From: Prochlorococcus sp. AG-402-K22
Lineage (GTDB): Bacteria; Cyanobacteriota; Cyanobacteriia; PCC-6307; Cyanobiaceae
Length of the DNA stretch: 64,000 nt
NCBI GenBank assembly: GCA_003216755.1
Contig: QCIJ01000005.1
Location: 1-64,000 of the forward strand
Direction: 5' to 3'
The notes under the pieces are model-generated. The model saw only the letters and a list, made by a program, of their open reading frames with translations, was not told the origin of the DNA and did not search any database. Positions within the stretch are counted from its first letter, which is position 1. The number at the start of each line of letters is the position of its first letter. This document shows positions 29,200 through 37,005 of the stretch, piece after piece. The position numbers and the translations under genes are program-made.

Positions 29200-29859
29200 T
29201 TAAATCATTTGCATAGCTTTTTTAAAAGATATCTTTTTATTTTCATTTGAACTGGTTACTTCTATTAATTTATTTATAGAATCCTTGTTTTTTAAAGAAT
29301 CTATACAACATTGTGCTACCAATCTTCTTGGGATTGATCCATTAATTTGAGTATCCTCCTTTGAATAATTTATATTTTCTGATTTAATATTTTCATTTTC
29401 CTTTAATCCTCCAGGTCTAATAATCGTCCATTCGAAATTTGAATTTCGTAGAAAGTTTTCACCTATTTTCTTCCAAATAAGAATTAAACCAAACAAGTTT
29501 AATGGGTGAAAAAATTTACCAGTACAAAGAGAACTTACTAAAATAACTCTCTTAATACCTACTCTTTTGCAACTCTCCAATTGCCTATATACCCCTAGTG
29601 CATCAACCTTTGCAGGACCAGTTAAGTCTAATGATGCTCTAGCACCAGTAGCAATTACCAAAGCATCAATATCTTTTAACGCTTTATCAAGTTCTCCTTT
29701 TTTATCTAATGAAACTCTAATTGTTTCTAAACTCTCTAGTCCTGCTGAGACTTTTGAATTCTTTCTAATGATTTGCCTTACTTTAAATCCTTTCATAACT
29801 GCTTCTTCGGAAATTCTATAACCTGTTTTACCCGAGGCACCAGTAATTGCTATTTTCAT
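29200..29859 (-). CDS. NmrA-like / atypical SDR NAD(P)-binding protein
   Basis: The 219-residue Rossmann protein begins IAITGASGKTGYRISEEAVMKG, the GxxGxxG of atypical short-chain dehydrogenases. It continues with ALVIATGARASLDL and RVILVSSLCTGKFFHPLN, and WTIIRPGGLKENEN near residue 147. Such proteins act as reductases, NAD(P) sensors or assembly factors. The substrate is not known. No membrane span is seen. It is followed by the 62-residue gene and preceded by nth across 35 bp. Confidence 0.82.
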   Translation of the reverse strand: MKIAITGASGKTGYRISEEAVMKGFKVRQIIRKNSKVSAGLESLETIRVSLDKKGELDKALKDIDALVIATGARASLDLTGPAKVDALGVYRQLESCKRVGIKRVILVSSLCTGKFFHPLNLFGLILIWKKIGENFLRNSNFEWTIIRPGGLKENENIKSENINYSKEDTQINGSIPRRLVAQCCIDSLKNKDSINKLIEVTSSNENKKISFKKAMQMI

Positions 29860-29894
29860 GATAAAAAAACTAATTAAATTATTATATAAATTTC

Positions 29895-30548
29895 TTAGGG
29901 TTTTTTACATATAAATTTCTTTTTTCTTTTTGGGTAAAGAGTACGACATAAATAACATTTTGTTCCATCACAGCCTCTTGCGGTGCAGTATTCTCTGCCA
30001 TAAAAGATTATTTGCAGATGTAAGGTATTCCAATCGTTAACGGGAAATATTGTTTTTAGGTCCTTTTCTGTTTGAACTACGCTATCTCCATTTGATAAAC
30101 CCCATCTTTGTGACAACCTGTGTATGTGTGTATCCACTGGGAAAGAGGGGATTTTAAACACTTGTGACATTACAACTGAGGCTGTTTTATGACCTACCCC
30201 TGGAAGAGATTCAAGCTTTTCAAAAGTATTTGGCACTCTACTTTTATGCTTCTCAATTAATATTTTAGATAGGTTATAAATGTTCTTTGACTTTTGATTA
30301 GATAGACCTAAAAATTTTATGTATTCATAAATTCCACTAATACCTAGCTTCATCATCTTTTCTGGATTATCTGCAACTTTAAATAAGCTTTTTGTTAATT
30401 CATTAACTTTCTTATCTGTTGATTGAGCACTTAAAACTACTGCGACGAGAAGTGTATATGGATTTGTATGATCAAGAGGGATAGGAGGCGATGGATATAG
30501 CTTTTTTAGTTCCTTGATTATTATTTCTGCTCTTTCAGCCTTTCTCAT
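29895..30548 (-). CDS. nth: Endonuclease III (DNA glycosylase/AP lyase)
   Basis: It removes oxidised pyrimidines from DNA. The helix-hairpin-helix is LESLPGVGHKTASVVMSQVF near residue 106 with the catalytic Lys, and the Asp is in FPVDTHIHRLSQRWG near residue 128. The C-terminal cysteines read CTARGCDGTKCYLC, a spacing different from the C-x6-C-x2-C-x5-C of the E. coli enzyme; the final Cys in FICKK is 13 residues on. Cluster binding is therefore uncertain. The 217-residue length is typical. Confidence 0.92.
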   Translation of the reverse strand: MRKAERAEIIIKELKKLYPSPPIPLDHTNPYTLLVAVVLSAQSTDKKVNELTKSLFKVADNPEKMMKLGISGIYEYIKFLGLSNQKSKNIYNLSKILIEKHKSRVPNTFEKLESLPGVGHKTASVVMSQVFKIPSFPVDTHIHRLSQRWGLSNGDSVVQTEKDLKTIFPVNDWNTLHLQIIFYGREYCTARGCDGTKCYLCRTLYPKRKKKFICKKP

Positions 30549-30643
30549 TAAATTTGAAAATTGATTGGTGTATAAAATTATACAAGTGATATTTTTGGTT
30601 AATATTTTCTGCTAACTTTATATATTTAAAGAAGAAGAATTTT

Positions 30644-31702
30644 GTGAAAAATGATGCGTTAATAATTGATGATCTGCATCATAAATATGATAAGCGAGAA
30701 AATTCAAATTGGATATTAAATGAAATTAACCTAAAAATTGAAAATGACGAATTATTAGGTTTGCTTGGTCCTTCTGGTTGCGGAAAAACTACTCTTTTGA
30801 GATTAATCGCAGGGTTCGAATATCCCTCTAAAGGAAAGATTTATTTAAATAATATCGAAATTTCAAGTAGGAAAAAAATTCTTAGCCCTGAGAAAAGAAA
30901 TATAGGCATGGTTTTTCAAGACTATGCACTTTTCCCTCACTTAACTGTTTTAGAGAATGTGATTTTTGGTTTGAAAAACAAAAAAGATAGATCTAGAGTT
31001 GATTATTTACTAAATGTTGTTGGTCTTAATAGTTTCATTGGAAGGTACCCACATGAATTGTCTGGAGGCCAAAAACAAAGACTAGCAATTGCAAGGGCTC
31101 TCGCTCCAGGTACAAATTTTATTTTATTAGATGAACCTTTTTGTAGTCTTGATATGCATGTCAAACTTAAATTGAGAAGTGAATTGCCAAATATTCTAAG
31201 AGGCTGTAATGCAAGCGGATTGATGGTGACTCATGACCCTCAAGAAGCAATTTCTATTTGCGATAAAGTTGCCGTTATGAATGAAGGTAAAATTCATCAA
31301 ATTGATACACCAATTAACCTTTTAAATAATCCAAAGACTATATTTGTGAGTAGTTTTATTTTGGGAAATAATATTATTAATCTCAAAAACACTGGTAATT
31401 CATTTATGTCTTGTTTAGGTGAAATAAATAGTTCAGGGTTATCAAGTAATACACATATCAATAAAATGTCAATTTCACCTAAATTTATTTCAATTAAAAA
31501 ATCAAAATCTGGTGGTGCGAAGGTTATATCTAAAGAATTTCTTGATGAATTTCTTATCTATAAAGTATCTATTAACGACAACATTTTGAGGGTTAGAACT
31601 AATATTAATAACCTCCTAAATAATGGAGATAAATGTTCTCTTTCTATAAATAAAAATAGTCACTATTTTTTATATCCTGGTGCACATAAGGTATATTTAT
31701 AA
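30644..31702 (+). CDS. ABC transporter ATP-binding protein, iron(III)/FutC-FbpC type
   Basis: The 352-residue ATPase starts with GTG. It has the Walker A GPSGCGKTTLLRLIAGFEYPS near residue 43, the Q-loop MVFQDYALFPHLTVLENV, the signature LSGGQKQRLAIARALAP and Walker B FILLDEPFCSLD. The C-terminal 80 residues form a TOBE-like regulatory domain. This architecture fits the MOI/FbpC-FutC iron class, and the ferritin neighbour supports iron. No permease or binding protein is next to it, so the partner must be elsewhere. Confidence 0.85.
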   Translation: MKNDALIIDDLHHKYDKRENSNWILNEINLKIENDELLGLLGPSGCGKTTLLRLIAGFEYPSKGKIYLNNIEISSRKKILSPEKRNIGMVFQDYALFPHLTVLENVIFGLKNKKDRSRVDYLLNVVGLNSFIGRYPHELSGGQKQRLAIARALAPGTNFILLDEPFCSLDMHVKLKLRSELPNILRGCNASGLMVTHDPQEAISICDKVAVMNEGKIHQIDTPINLLNNPKTIFVSSFILGNNIINLKNTGNSFMSCLGEINSSGLSSNTHINKMSISPKFISIKKSKSGGAKVISKEFLDEFLIYKVSINDNILRVRTNINNLLNNGDKCSLSINKNSHYFLYPGAHKVYL

Positions 31703-31945
31703 TTTTTAATTATAGGCAATTACACTTCCCCCCCTTCCAATTTGAGCATTTTTTCTTTTTACATTTCTTTTTTTTACTTTTATATATTTTATTAGTTAAT
31801 AGCAGTTCAAAAAAACTGTACTCTAAATTCATTTATAGTATTGAGACTGATTTTCATTATCATATTATTTAATTTAATTTAAAGGATTAATTAATTACTA
31901 AATTATACAAAATGTTGTATTATTTATATAGCTTCTTTTTTAGTA
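31703..31945. other. Intergenic region between ABC ATPase and ferritin
   Basis: I see no reading frame here. It contains a C-run (near 31730), AT-rich DNA and one Fur-like box just before the ferritin gene. Confidence 0.5.
31848..31862 (+). promoter_or_regulatory. Fur-like box upstream of ferritin gene
   Basis: The 15 bases TGATTTTCATTATCA agree with the 7-1-7 Fur pattern TGATAATnATTATCA at 12 of 14 scored positions. The site lies 83 bp upstream of the ferritin ATG. Fur binding is inferred from the sequence match and the gene; it is not demonstrated. Confidence 0.55.
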
Positions 31946-32500
31946 ATGAACGAAAATAATCTTAAGGTAAAGAAATTAATTAATTTTGGTCCATCTGGAA
32001 GAGCTGTTGCACAACCAATGGACAATAGTTTATTGGATAATATTTTTGAACATCTAACAATGGAAAGATATGCCAATGTGCAATATTTTTCTATATACCT
32101 CTGGTTTCAGGAGAGAGATTTGAATGGTTTTGCCTCACATTTTCTAAATGAATCACTAGGTGAAATGGAACATGCTCAAAAATTTGCAGATTATTTAATC
32201 GCAAGAGGACAAAGCGTAAAATTAGATGAACTTCCTGCACCTGTTCAAACATGGGAATCAATTGAGGATTTAATTTCTTATTCTTTCAACATGGAGGCTG
32301 ATTTAACTTCTTCTCTACAACAACTTTATTCTATTTCAGAGAGAATTTCAGATACAAGAACCAACGTATTTTTAGATCCAATTGTAGAAGCTCAAACAAA
32401 ATCAGAAGATGAATTTGCAAACATACTTGGCAAAGTTAAGTTTGCGTCTAATCAACCTTCTGCAATCTTATTGATAGATAGTGATTTAAAGAAAAAATAA
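31946..32500 (+). CDS. ftn: Ferritin
   Basis: It stores iron as ferric mineral in a 24-subunit cage. The 184-residue protein has the ferroxidase helices: a first Glu in ERYANVQYFSIYLWFQERDL near residue 39, then the ExxH of ESLGEMEHAQKFADYLIARGQ near residue 73, and later Glu/Gln positions in ADLTSSLQQLYSISE and VEAQTKSEDEFANILGK. A Fur-like box upstream fits iron control. The 3' end overlaps a convergent hypothetical gene by 15 bp. Confidence 0.94.
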   Translation: MNENNLKVKKLINFGPSGRAVAQPMDNSLLDNIFEHLTMERYANVQYFSIYLWFQERDLNGFASHFLNESLGEMEHAQKFADYLIARGQSVKLDELPAPVQTWESIEDLISYSFNMEADLTSSLQQLYSISERISDTRTNVFLDPIVEAQTKSEDEFANILGKVKFASNQPSAILLIDSDLKKK

Positions 32501-32776
32501 ATTACTTTCGAATTTATTTTCATTCAATGTCCTTTTGGTTATTTCAACAAGTAACTTAGAAAAGTTTATTTTCTCATTATTTTTTTTATTTAAGAGCTCA
32601 GCTATTTTATAAATCTCTTTTACTCTATTAAAAATATTTTTGTTTTCAGAAAATAACCTTTCTTTCAATGCTTTATTATCAGTAGTTTTGAAAGATTGTT
32701 TTATATTTCTGAGTCTATTCGATAAAACATCAACTTCTATTAACAAGTTGTTAGTAAGTGATTGTGATTCCTTCAT
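32486..32776 (-). CDS. Hypothetical helical protein downstream of Crp-family gene
   Basis: The ATG at 32776 (MKESQSLTN) is preferred because it follows the Crp-family stop by 4 bp. A longer frame from 32836 would overlap that gene by 56 bp. The 96 residues are almost entirely helical and rich in Lys, Glu and Asn (RLRNIKQSFKTTDN, NKNIFNRVKEIYKIAELLNKK). No family is recognised. It is probably co-transcribed with the regulator. The tail runs 15 bp into the convergent ferritin gene. Confidence 0.6.
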   Translation of the reverse strand: MKESQSLTNNLLIEVDVLSNRLRNIKQSFKTTDNKALKERLFSENKNIFNRVKEIYKIAELLNKKNNEKINFSKLLVEITKRTLNENKFESNLFFL

Positions 32777-32780
32777 GTTT

Positions 32781-33368
32781 TTATAGCGGAGATGTTTCAA
32801 TAAAAGAAGGATCAACACTGACTGTTTGGGTTCCAATAGGGGCTATTAGTAACTCAGATGATCTTAATTTAGAAATTAATCTTGTTGATGTTACACGAGT
32901 AGAACCGATTAACTCACCAATCCTTTCGTGAGTCAACCTAAAAGGTAACTCGCACCACTTACCACATCTTCTACCTAAACGATTTACTAGTATTGAAAAC
33001 AACGCTTGTAATCGCTGTTCTGCATTTCCTAAGTGTCTAATCCTAAGGAGTTGCAAAGTCCATTCATTTACAGCATCGAAACCAATATTTTCATCAATGT
33101 TTACATTGCTATGAAAAGACAAATCTGTTAATGCTTCAACACAGACACCTTCGCTACATAAAAGGTCCGTTCTTAATTGATCACCTGATTGTAAAAAAGC
33201 AAGTGTCATTCCTTCAGTCTCTTCGCAAGGGCAATAAACTCTAGCAATTCCACTTTCAACTTCTAGGCATGTGCCTTTTGGTCTTGATGAAGGATCTATT
33301 AAAACAGATTGACCAGTTATTATCCTCACTGATTTTGAAGGAGATTCTCCATAACTATGGAAATTCAT
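32781..33368 (-). CDS. Crp/Fnr-family transcriptional regulator, cysteine-rich
   Basis: The ATG at 33368 (MNFHSYGE) is chosen; an upstream in-frame ATG at 33401 would put the start inside a Fur-like box. The 195 residues have an N-terminal beta-roll resembling a cNMP-binding domain, without a clear cAMP-binding RxS. The C-terminal winged helix LTHERIGELIGSTRVTSTRLISKL is very like NtcA/Crp. Seven cysteines (TCLE, YCPCE, LLCSEGVC, RRCGKWC) are unusual and could bind Fe-S or sense redox. Iron-linked control is inferred from the two Fur-like boxes. Confidence 0.88.
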   Translation of the reverse strand: MNFHSYGESPSKSVRIITGQSVLIDPSSRPKGTCLEVESGIARVYCPCEETEGMTLAFLQSGDQLRTDLLCSEGVCVEALTDLSFHSNVNIDENIGFDAVNEWTLQLLRIRHLGNAEQRLQALFSILVNRLGRRCGKWCELPFRLTHERIGELIGSTRVTSTRLISKLRSSELLIAPIGTQTVSVDPSFIETSPL

Positions 33369-33379
33369 TAATTTATATT

Positions 33380-33400
33380 TGATAATGAGAATTATTATCA
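33380..33400. promoter_or_regulatory. Fur-like palindrome in the Crp-family promoter region
   Basis: Half-sites TGATAAT (33380-33386) and ATTATCA (33394-33400) form a perfect inverted repeat with a 7-base spacer. The 19-base core differs from the classical GATAATGATAATCATTATC at two positions. It lies 12 bp upstream of the chosen minus-strand start, so it would block that promoter when bound. Confidence 0.65.
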
Positions 33401-33430
33401 ATTATGCACTAAAAAGATGCTTATTGCAAT

Positions 33431-33445
33431 AGATTCTCATTATCA
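33431..33445 (+). promoter_or_regulatory. Second Fur-like box in the divergent region
   Basis: AGATTCTCATTATCA agrees with the 7-1-7 Fur pattern at 11 of 14 positions. It lies about 20 bp upstream of the -35-like element for the plus-strand zinc-ribbon gene and 31 bp from the first box. Confidence 0.45.
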
Positions 33446-33465
33446 TTACATATTTGAAGTTTTTC

Positions 33466-33495
33466 TTTACATGGAAATTAGCAATATAATATAAA
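33466..33495 (+). promoter_or_regulatory. Candidate promoter of the small zinc-ribbon gene
   Basis: TTTACA (33466-33471) and TATAAA (33490-33495) are separated by 18 bases and lie 27 bases before the ATG at 33522. An overlapping TATAAT occurs at 33485. This is a pattern match only. Confidence 0.35.
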
Positions 33496-33521
33496 TAGAA
33501 TTACTAAAAATTTTATTTTAG

Positions 33522-33710
33522 ATGAGCGTAAATAGAGTCTGTTTTAATTGTGGAAGTTCTTCATTCGTCTCAGATCGATCTTTAGGAGGTAAGATTGTTT
33601 GCTCTAAATGTGGATCTTCTTCATTTAAGAATAAATCCTCTTCATTTTTTAAAAGTAAAAAATTTATATTTCTTGCTATTGCGATAGCTATTTTTATAAT
33701 TGTTATTTAG
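33522..33710 (+). CDS. Small membrane-anchored zinc-ribbon protein
   Basis: The 62-residue protein has two CxxC knuckles (CFNCGSSSF and CSKCGSSSF) spaced 18 residues apart, a Ser/Phe/Lys-rich linker, and a C-terminal membrane span (FIFLAIAIAIFIIVI). The knuckle repeats look like a zinc ribbon facing the cytoplasm. It is divergent from the Crp-family gene, behind Fur-like boxes. Its end overlaps the convergent ABC ATPase gene by 8 bp. Function is unknown. Confidence 0.72.
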   Translation: MSVNRVCFNCGSSSFVSDRSLGGKIVCSKCGSSSFKNKSSSFFKSKKFIFLAIAIAIFIIVI

Positions 33711-34491
33711 TCCTTCTGTTTATTTTCCAAAGTCCATTATTTTTAGTCACTTCTACATCAATACCATATAACATATTCAGATTCTCACTATTTATAATCT
33801 TATTTTGACAACCGTCAGCGATTATCTTTCCATCTTTTAGCATTATGACCCGGTCATATATTTTTGTAATAGTAGAAATATCATGAGTTACGCATAATAT
33901 TTTAGTATGTAATTTTGATAATTCATTAATCTTATCAACTACAAAGAACTTAGATTTATAATCTAAATTTGCAATTGGTTCATCTAGGATTAAAATATCT
34001 GGTTTTTTGATTAACGCCCTAGCAATGAGAGAAATTTGTTTTTCTCCATCTGATAAATGGGAAAAATATTTTTTAGATAGATTAGATATGTTCATTTTCT
34101 GGATGATTTTTTCCACCTTATAAGAATCTAGTTCGGATTTGTTTTGTATGTAGCAATATCTTCCATATAGTCCGCTTAAAATTAAATCAAAAACTTGTAG
34201 GTTTGGATTTATTCTATTTTTTATATCATTATTTACAGTACTTATTCTTTTTCTGAGTTCCCATAAATTTATTAGTTCTTTGTCAAATATCTTCAGTTTA
34301 GATTCATTAAATTTTACTGGGTATATGTTTCTATTAATTATTTCTATTAAGGATGATTTACCTGAACCATTTGGTCCAATTAATATTACATTCTCAGAAT
34401 AAGATATCTTTAAATTTAAATCTTTAATTACTCTACAGCCATTTTTAAAACAATTTATATTTTTTGCATCGAACCAAAATTTATTAAACAC
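33703..34491 (-). CDS. ABC transporter ATP-binding protein (orphan, GTG start)
   Basis: The 262-residue ATPase has Walker A LIGPNGSGKSSLIEIINRN near residue 37, a signature in which LSGGQ is replaced by LSDGEKQISLIARALIKK, Walker B DILILDEPIANLD and H-loop VTHDISTITKIYDRV. It resembles the ModF/FepC class of single ATPases. The start GTG at 34489-34491 overlaps the stop TAG of the 33-residue gene by one base (TAGTG), so it is translationally coupled. No permease is adjacent. The substrate is unknown. Confidence 0.82.
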   Translation of the reverse strand: MFNKFWFDAKNINCFKNGCRVIKDLNLKISYSENVILIGPNGSGKSSLIEIINRNIYPVKFNESKLKIFDKELINLWELRKRISTVNNDIKNRINPNLQVFDLILSGLYGRYCYIQNKSELDSYKVEKIIQKMNISNLSKKYFSHLSDGEKQISLIARALIKKPDILILDEPIANLDYKSKFFVVDKINELSKLHTKILCVTHDISTITKIYDRVIMLKDGKIIADGCQNKIINSENLNMLYGIDVEVTKNNGLWKINRRTK

Positions 34492-34592
34492 TAAAACTTA
34501 TTGCCCCAAAATATAATCAATTGAATTGAGCTTAATATAAATATAAAAAGATAAAGCCAATTCAACCATGAAGGTCTATTTACCTTTTTCAT
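34491..34592 (-). CDS. 33-residue single-span membrane protein, coupled to ABC ATPase
   Basis: ATG at 34590-34592 to TAG at 34491-34493 encodes 33 residues. It starts MKKVNRPSWLNWLYL and continues as a hydrophobic span (YLFIFILSSIQLIIFW). The start is 3 bp after the Rieske stop codon, and its TAG shares one base with the next GTG. Such tight packing on both sides makes a chance frame unlikely. It could be a small subunit or anchor for the Rieske oxygenase or the ATPase, which is inference. Confidence 0.68.
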   Translation of the reverse strand: MKKVNRPSWLNWLYLFIFILSSIQLIIFWGNKF

Positions 34593-34595
34593 AGA

Positions 34596-35918
34596 CTATA
34601 TTATTAACAAAAAAAATATGAGCGGAGCAGCAAATCGTACAAATGTTTTTCTAATAATATCTATATTATTTATGATTTCTAACTTCTTTATCTCAGGTGG
34701 ATATTTCAATATCACTTTGTCATATACATCAAGATTTTGGGTTTTGATAATATTTTTCCATGGTTCATCTTTATCTTCAGACTTTTTGTACCATTTCCAA
34801 AAATAATTTATTATTCTATCTTCTCCCAATAATTTTATTTCATCCTTATTTATAAATCCCATATTATGGTTATATGTTTGTGTTTTTAAAATCATATAAT
34901 CCTCATCGAATATCTTATAAAATATCTTTCTTTGAGTCTCCTTAAATAACATGAGGTTATTAAATAGTTTATTTTTTAAAAATTTCCTGTAATGTCTCAC
35001 TATTACTCTTGCTTTGTTATTTCCTAGTGGAATATGATCTAAAACTTGTAAATATCTAGCTGCAGAAGGATCGCCTTTATAAATTAATATCCTTCCTGGT
35101 GGTATGTATTTTATCCGGATAAATTCTTTTGTAGGTTCGTTCTTGTAGTAATAAATACTTTCAATAAATTCAGGAGTTACTTTTATTCTCTGGTTAAAAC
35201 TAACTAGTACATTTTTATTAACATCTTTATCAGGGATTGTATCTCCATGAACCCAAAAAAGATGAAGGATATCTAAGTGATTTTCAATTATCCTTGACCA
35301 ATCACATTTAAAGTCAACTAATACCTCTTCAGATACATAATCCTTATCAGAAAAACCATTATCAGATAAATCGTAGTTAACTATAGGTGAATCTTCACTT
35401 ATATTGTTTAAATCAGTGTCAGATTTTTTAGAGTAATATACAAAAATATATCCATTCTTTTCTAAAGCTTTGTATTGAGATAAGTGAATTCTTTTGGCGT
35501 AGTTATCGTAGTTATTATCAACTATGTGACTGCATGTTATTCTATCAAGATTTTGGCAACTTCCACCAGAGGAGAATTTAGCCCCATGATATGGACATGT
35601 TATTACTCCATCTGATAATGTTCCTTCAAAAAAAGAGGCCCCCCTATGTGGACAAATATTTTTAATGCACCTAACGTTTTGATTCTCATCTCTATAAAGA
35701 ACAAGAGGCTCATCATAGAGTGAAAAATAATATAGCTTATTTTTTTTTAGTTCTTTTGAAGGACAAATTGCATACCAACCAAATAAACCTATTTTTAATT
35801 CATTTTGATTTTCTCTAATATCTAAGGAGTCAATTTTTACTACAGTTCCTTTTTTAAATGGCTTAAGAACGTTATTAAAGTCTTTTGATTTAAAAAAATT
35901 AATTTGTCTGTTTTCCAT
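34596..35918 (-). CDS. Rieske [2Fe-2S] oxygenase, pheophorbide a oxygenase-like
   Basis: The 440-residue protein has a Rieske domain with CPHRGASFFEG and CPYHGAKFSSG at about 87-116, which bind the 2Fe-2S cluster. The mononuclear iron motif is ENHLDILHLFWVH near residue 213 (N-x2-D-x2-H-x4-H). A membrane span ends the protein (FAAPLIFFLLII). It resembles PaO/Lls1/Tic55-like oxygenases, but I see no C-terminal CxxC as in plant PaO. The substrate may be a chlorophyll derivative. It leads a coupled operon. Confidence 0.86.
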   Translation of the reverse strand: MENRQINFFKSKDFNNVLKPFKKGTVVKIDSLDIRENQNELKIGLFGWYAICPSKELKKNKLYYFSLYDEPLVLYRDENQNVRCIKNICPHRGASFFEGTLSDGVITCPYHGAKFSSGGSCQNLDRITCSHIVDNNYDNYAKRIHLSQYKALEKNGYIFVYYSKKSDTDLNNISEDSPIVNYDLSDNGFSDKDYVSEEVLVDFKCDWSRIIENHLDILHLFWVHGDTIPDKDVNKNVLVSFNQRIKVTPEFIESIYYYKNEPTKEFIRIKYIPPGRILIYKGDPSAARYLQVLDHIPLGNNKARVIVRHYRKFLKNKLFNNLMLFKETQRKIFYKIFDEDYMILKTQTYNHNMGFINKDEIKLLGEDRIINYFWKWYKKSEDKDEPWKNIIKTQNLDVYDKVILKYPPEIKKLEIINNIDIIRKTFVRFAAPLIFFLLII

Positions 35919-36075
35919 AAATTAATTTCTTTTTTAATTGACTGTTTATCTTTCGGAACTATAACCCAAGTAAATAATCAATTTCTTATAAAAAAAAAAT
36001 TCTCTATTATTTGTAGCAATAATTATGTAGTTATTGAAAAATATTGAGCCCCTATCGTATTTATGTATCTTTATT

Positions 36076-36270
36076 TCATGTTTTTTGTATCTTTTGTGAT
36101 TCTTTCAAATTTTTTATGTAATCTATAGCATCATCAATATTTTTGTGGAAATTGCACTGGCCCAAATAACAACCTATAAATCTTAAGAATTTTCTCTTGC
36201 CACCACTAATTTCATATCTATGTATTGTTCCGCCATCTATAGGAGCATAAATAAGTTCTGGTAACGCCAT
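36076..36270 (-). CDS. Small hypothetical protein
   Basis: The 64-residue protein has a structured-looking sequence (LIYAPIDGGTIHRYEISGGKRKFLRFIGCYLGQCNF) then a helix (IDDAIDYIKNL) and a basic tail. The Cys-x4-Cys could bind a metal or form a disulfide. I recognise no named family. It stands alone on the minus strand with AT-rich DNA on both sides. Confidence 0.55.
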   Translation of the reverse strand: MALPELIYAPIDGGTIHRYEISGGKRKFLRFIGCYLGQCNFHKNIDDAIDYIKNLKESQKIQKT

Positions 36271-36637
36271 ATTAATTCTTTATTTGATACTTAATTAAAC
36301 AATAATTCATGTTCAAATACATTTCCATAGCTTAATCCATATATTTAATAATTAATTTATTTATTTTTGGATAATTATTTATTGAATACCTAAGTATTAT
36401 TTGTTATCTATTAATTATTGATATGGATTTTTCATTATGCCAAAGGCATTTAGGCGTTTTTTAAAAAAGCTACCAAAAAAAATTCAAACTATAAAATACT
36501 CATTTAGAGAGTTTTTATCTTCCAAGCTATGAAATAGCTGTTATAGTTAGCAAATTTTTAATTTCTATATTTTTAATAAAACATAATTGGCAAAGTTAAA
36601 TTCTTAACTATATTAAATTTGCAATTTATGAAATATT
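36271..36637. other. AT-rich intergenic region with one short basic frame
   Basis: About 370 bp without a larger gene. It holds the 31-codon frame at 36437-36532 and otherwise AT-rich DNA. I see no RNA gene or strong terminator. Confidence 0.5.
36437..36532 (+). CDS. Candidate 31-residue strongly basic peptide
   Basis: ATG 36437 to TGA 36530-36532 encodes MPKAFRRFLKKLPKKIQTIK followed by YSFREFLSSKL. Ten of 31 residues are Lys or Arg and the hydrophobics are spaced as in an amphipathic helix. No clear Shine-Dalgarno precedes it. The composition is unlike random translation of AT-rich DNA, which usually gives Asn/Ile/Tyr/Lys, but it remains a weak call. Confidence 0.35.
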   Translation: MPKAFRRFLKKLPKKIQTIKYSFREFLSSKL

Positions 36638-36979
36638 ATGATCAAAAAAGTTTTTATGATATCTATTTTAACTTTGCTTCTTATATTTAATTATCCAGTT
36701 TACTCTTTAGATACGTCCTCTCAAACTCTTGAAAAGTATACTAAAAAGATTTCTAATAAATTCACCAGAACTTACTGCAACACTACCAAATTTGGAATTT
36801 CTTCTGAAGGAGCTTTGGCCTTCGCTATAGGAGAGACTAATAAGGAATTTAAAAATAATAAACTCAATAAGTTGATAGATTATTCTCTACTAAAAAATTC
36901 AATAGTTTATGATTTACAGAATAATTGCCAAATTTACGATTTTGCTATTAGAAGTTTGGAGAATTTAAAATTAAATTAA
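36638..36979 (+). CDS. Exported hypothetical protein
   Basis: The 113-residue protein begins with a signal peptide (VFMISILTLLLIFNYPVYS, cleavage after about residue 23). The mature part has TYCNTTKFGISSEGALAFAIGETNKEF and NNCQIYDFAIRSL, with a likely disulfide between the two cysteines. It resembles small exported proteins of picocyanobacteria that I cannot name. It is alone on the plus strand and convergent with the next small membrane gene. Confidence 0.65.
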   Translation: MIKKVFMISILTLLLIFNYPVYSLDTSSQTLEKYTKKISNKFTRTYCNTTKFGISSEGALAFAIGETNKEFKNNKLNKLIDYSLLKNSIVYDLQNNCQIYDFAIRSLENLKLN

Positions 36980-37005
36980 ATAAATGGAAATTGTAAAATT
37001 CTTAT

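Noticed and set aside
36961..37005. Possible terminator between the convergent small genes
   Set aside because: The only pairing is AAATAA/TTATTT with a long loop and no G-C pairs; too weak to call.
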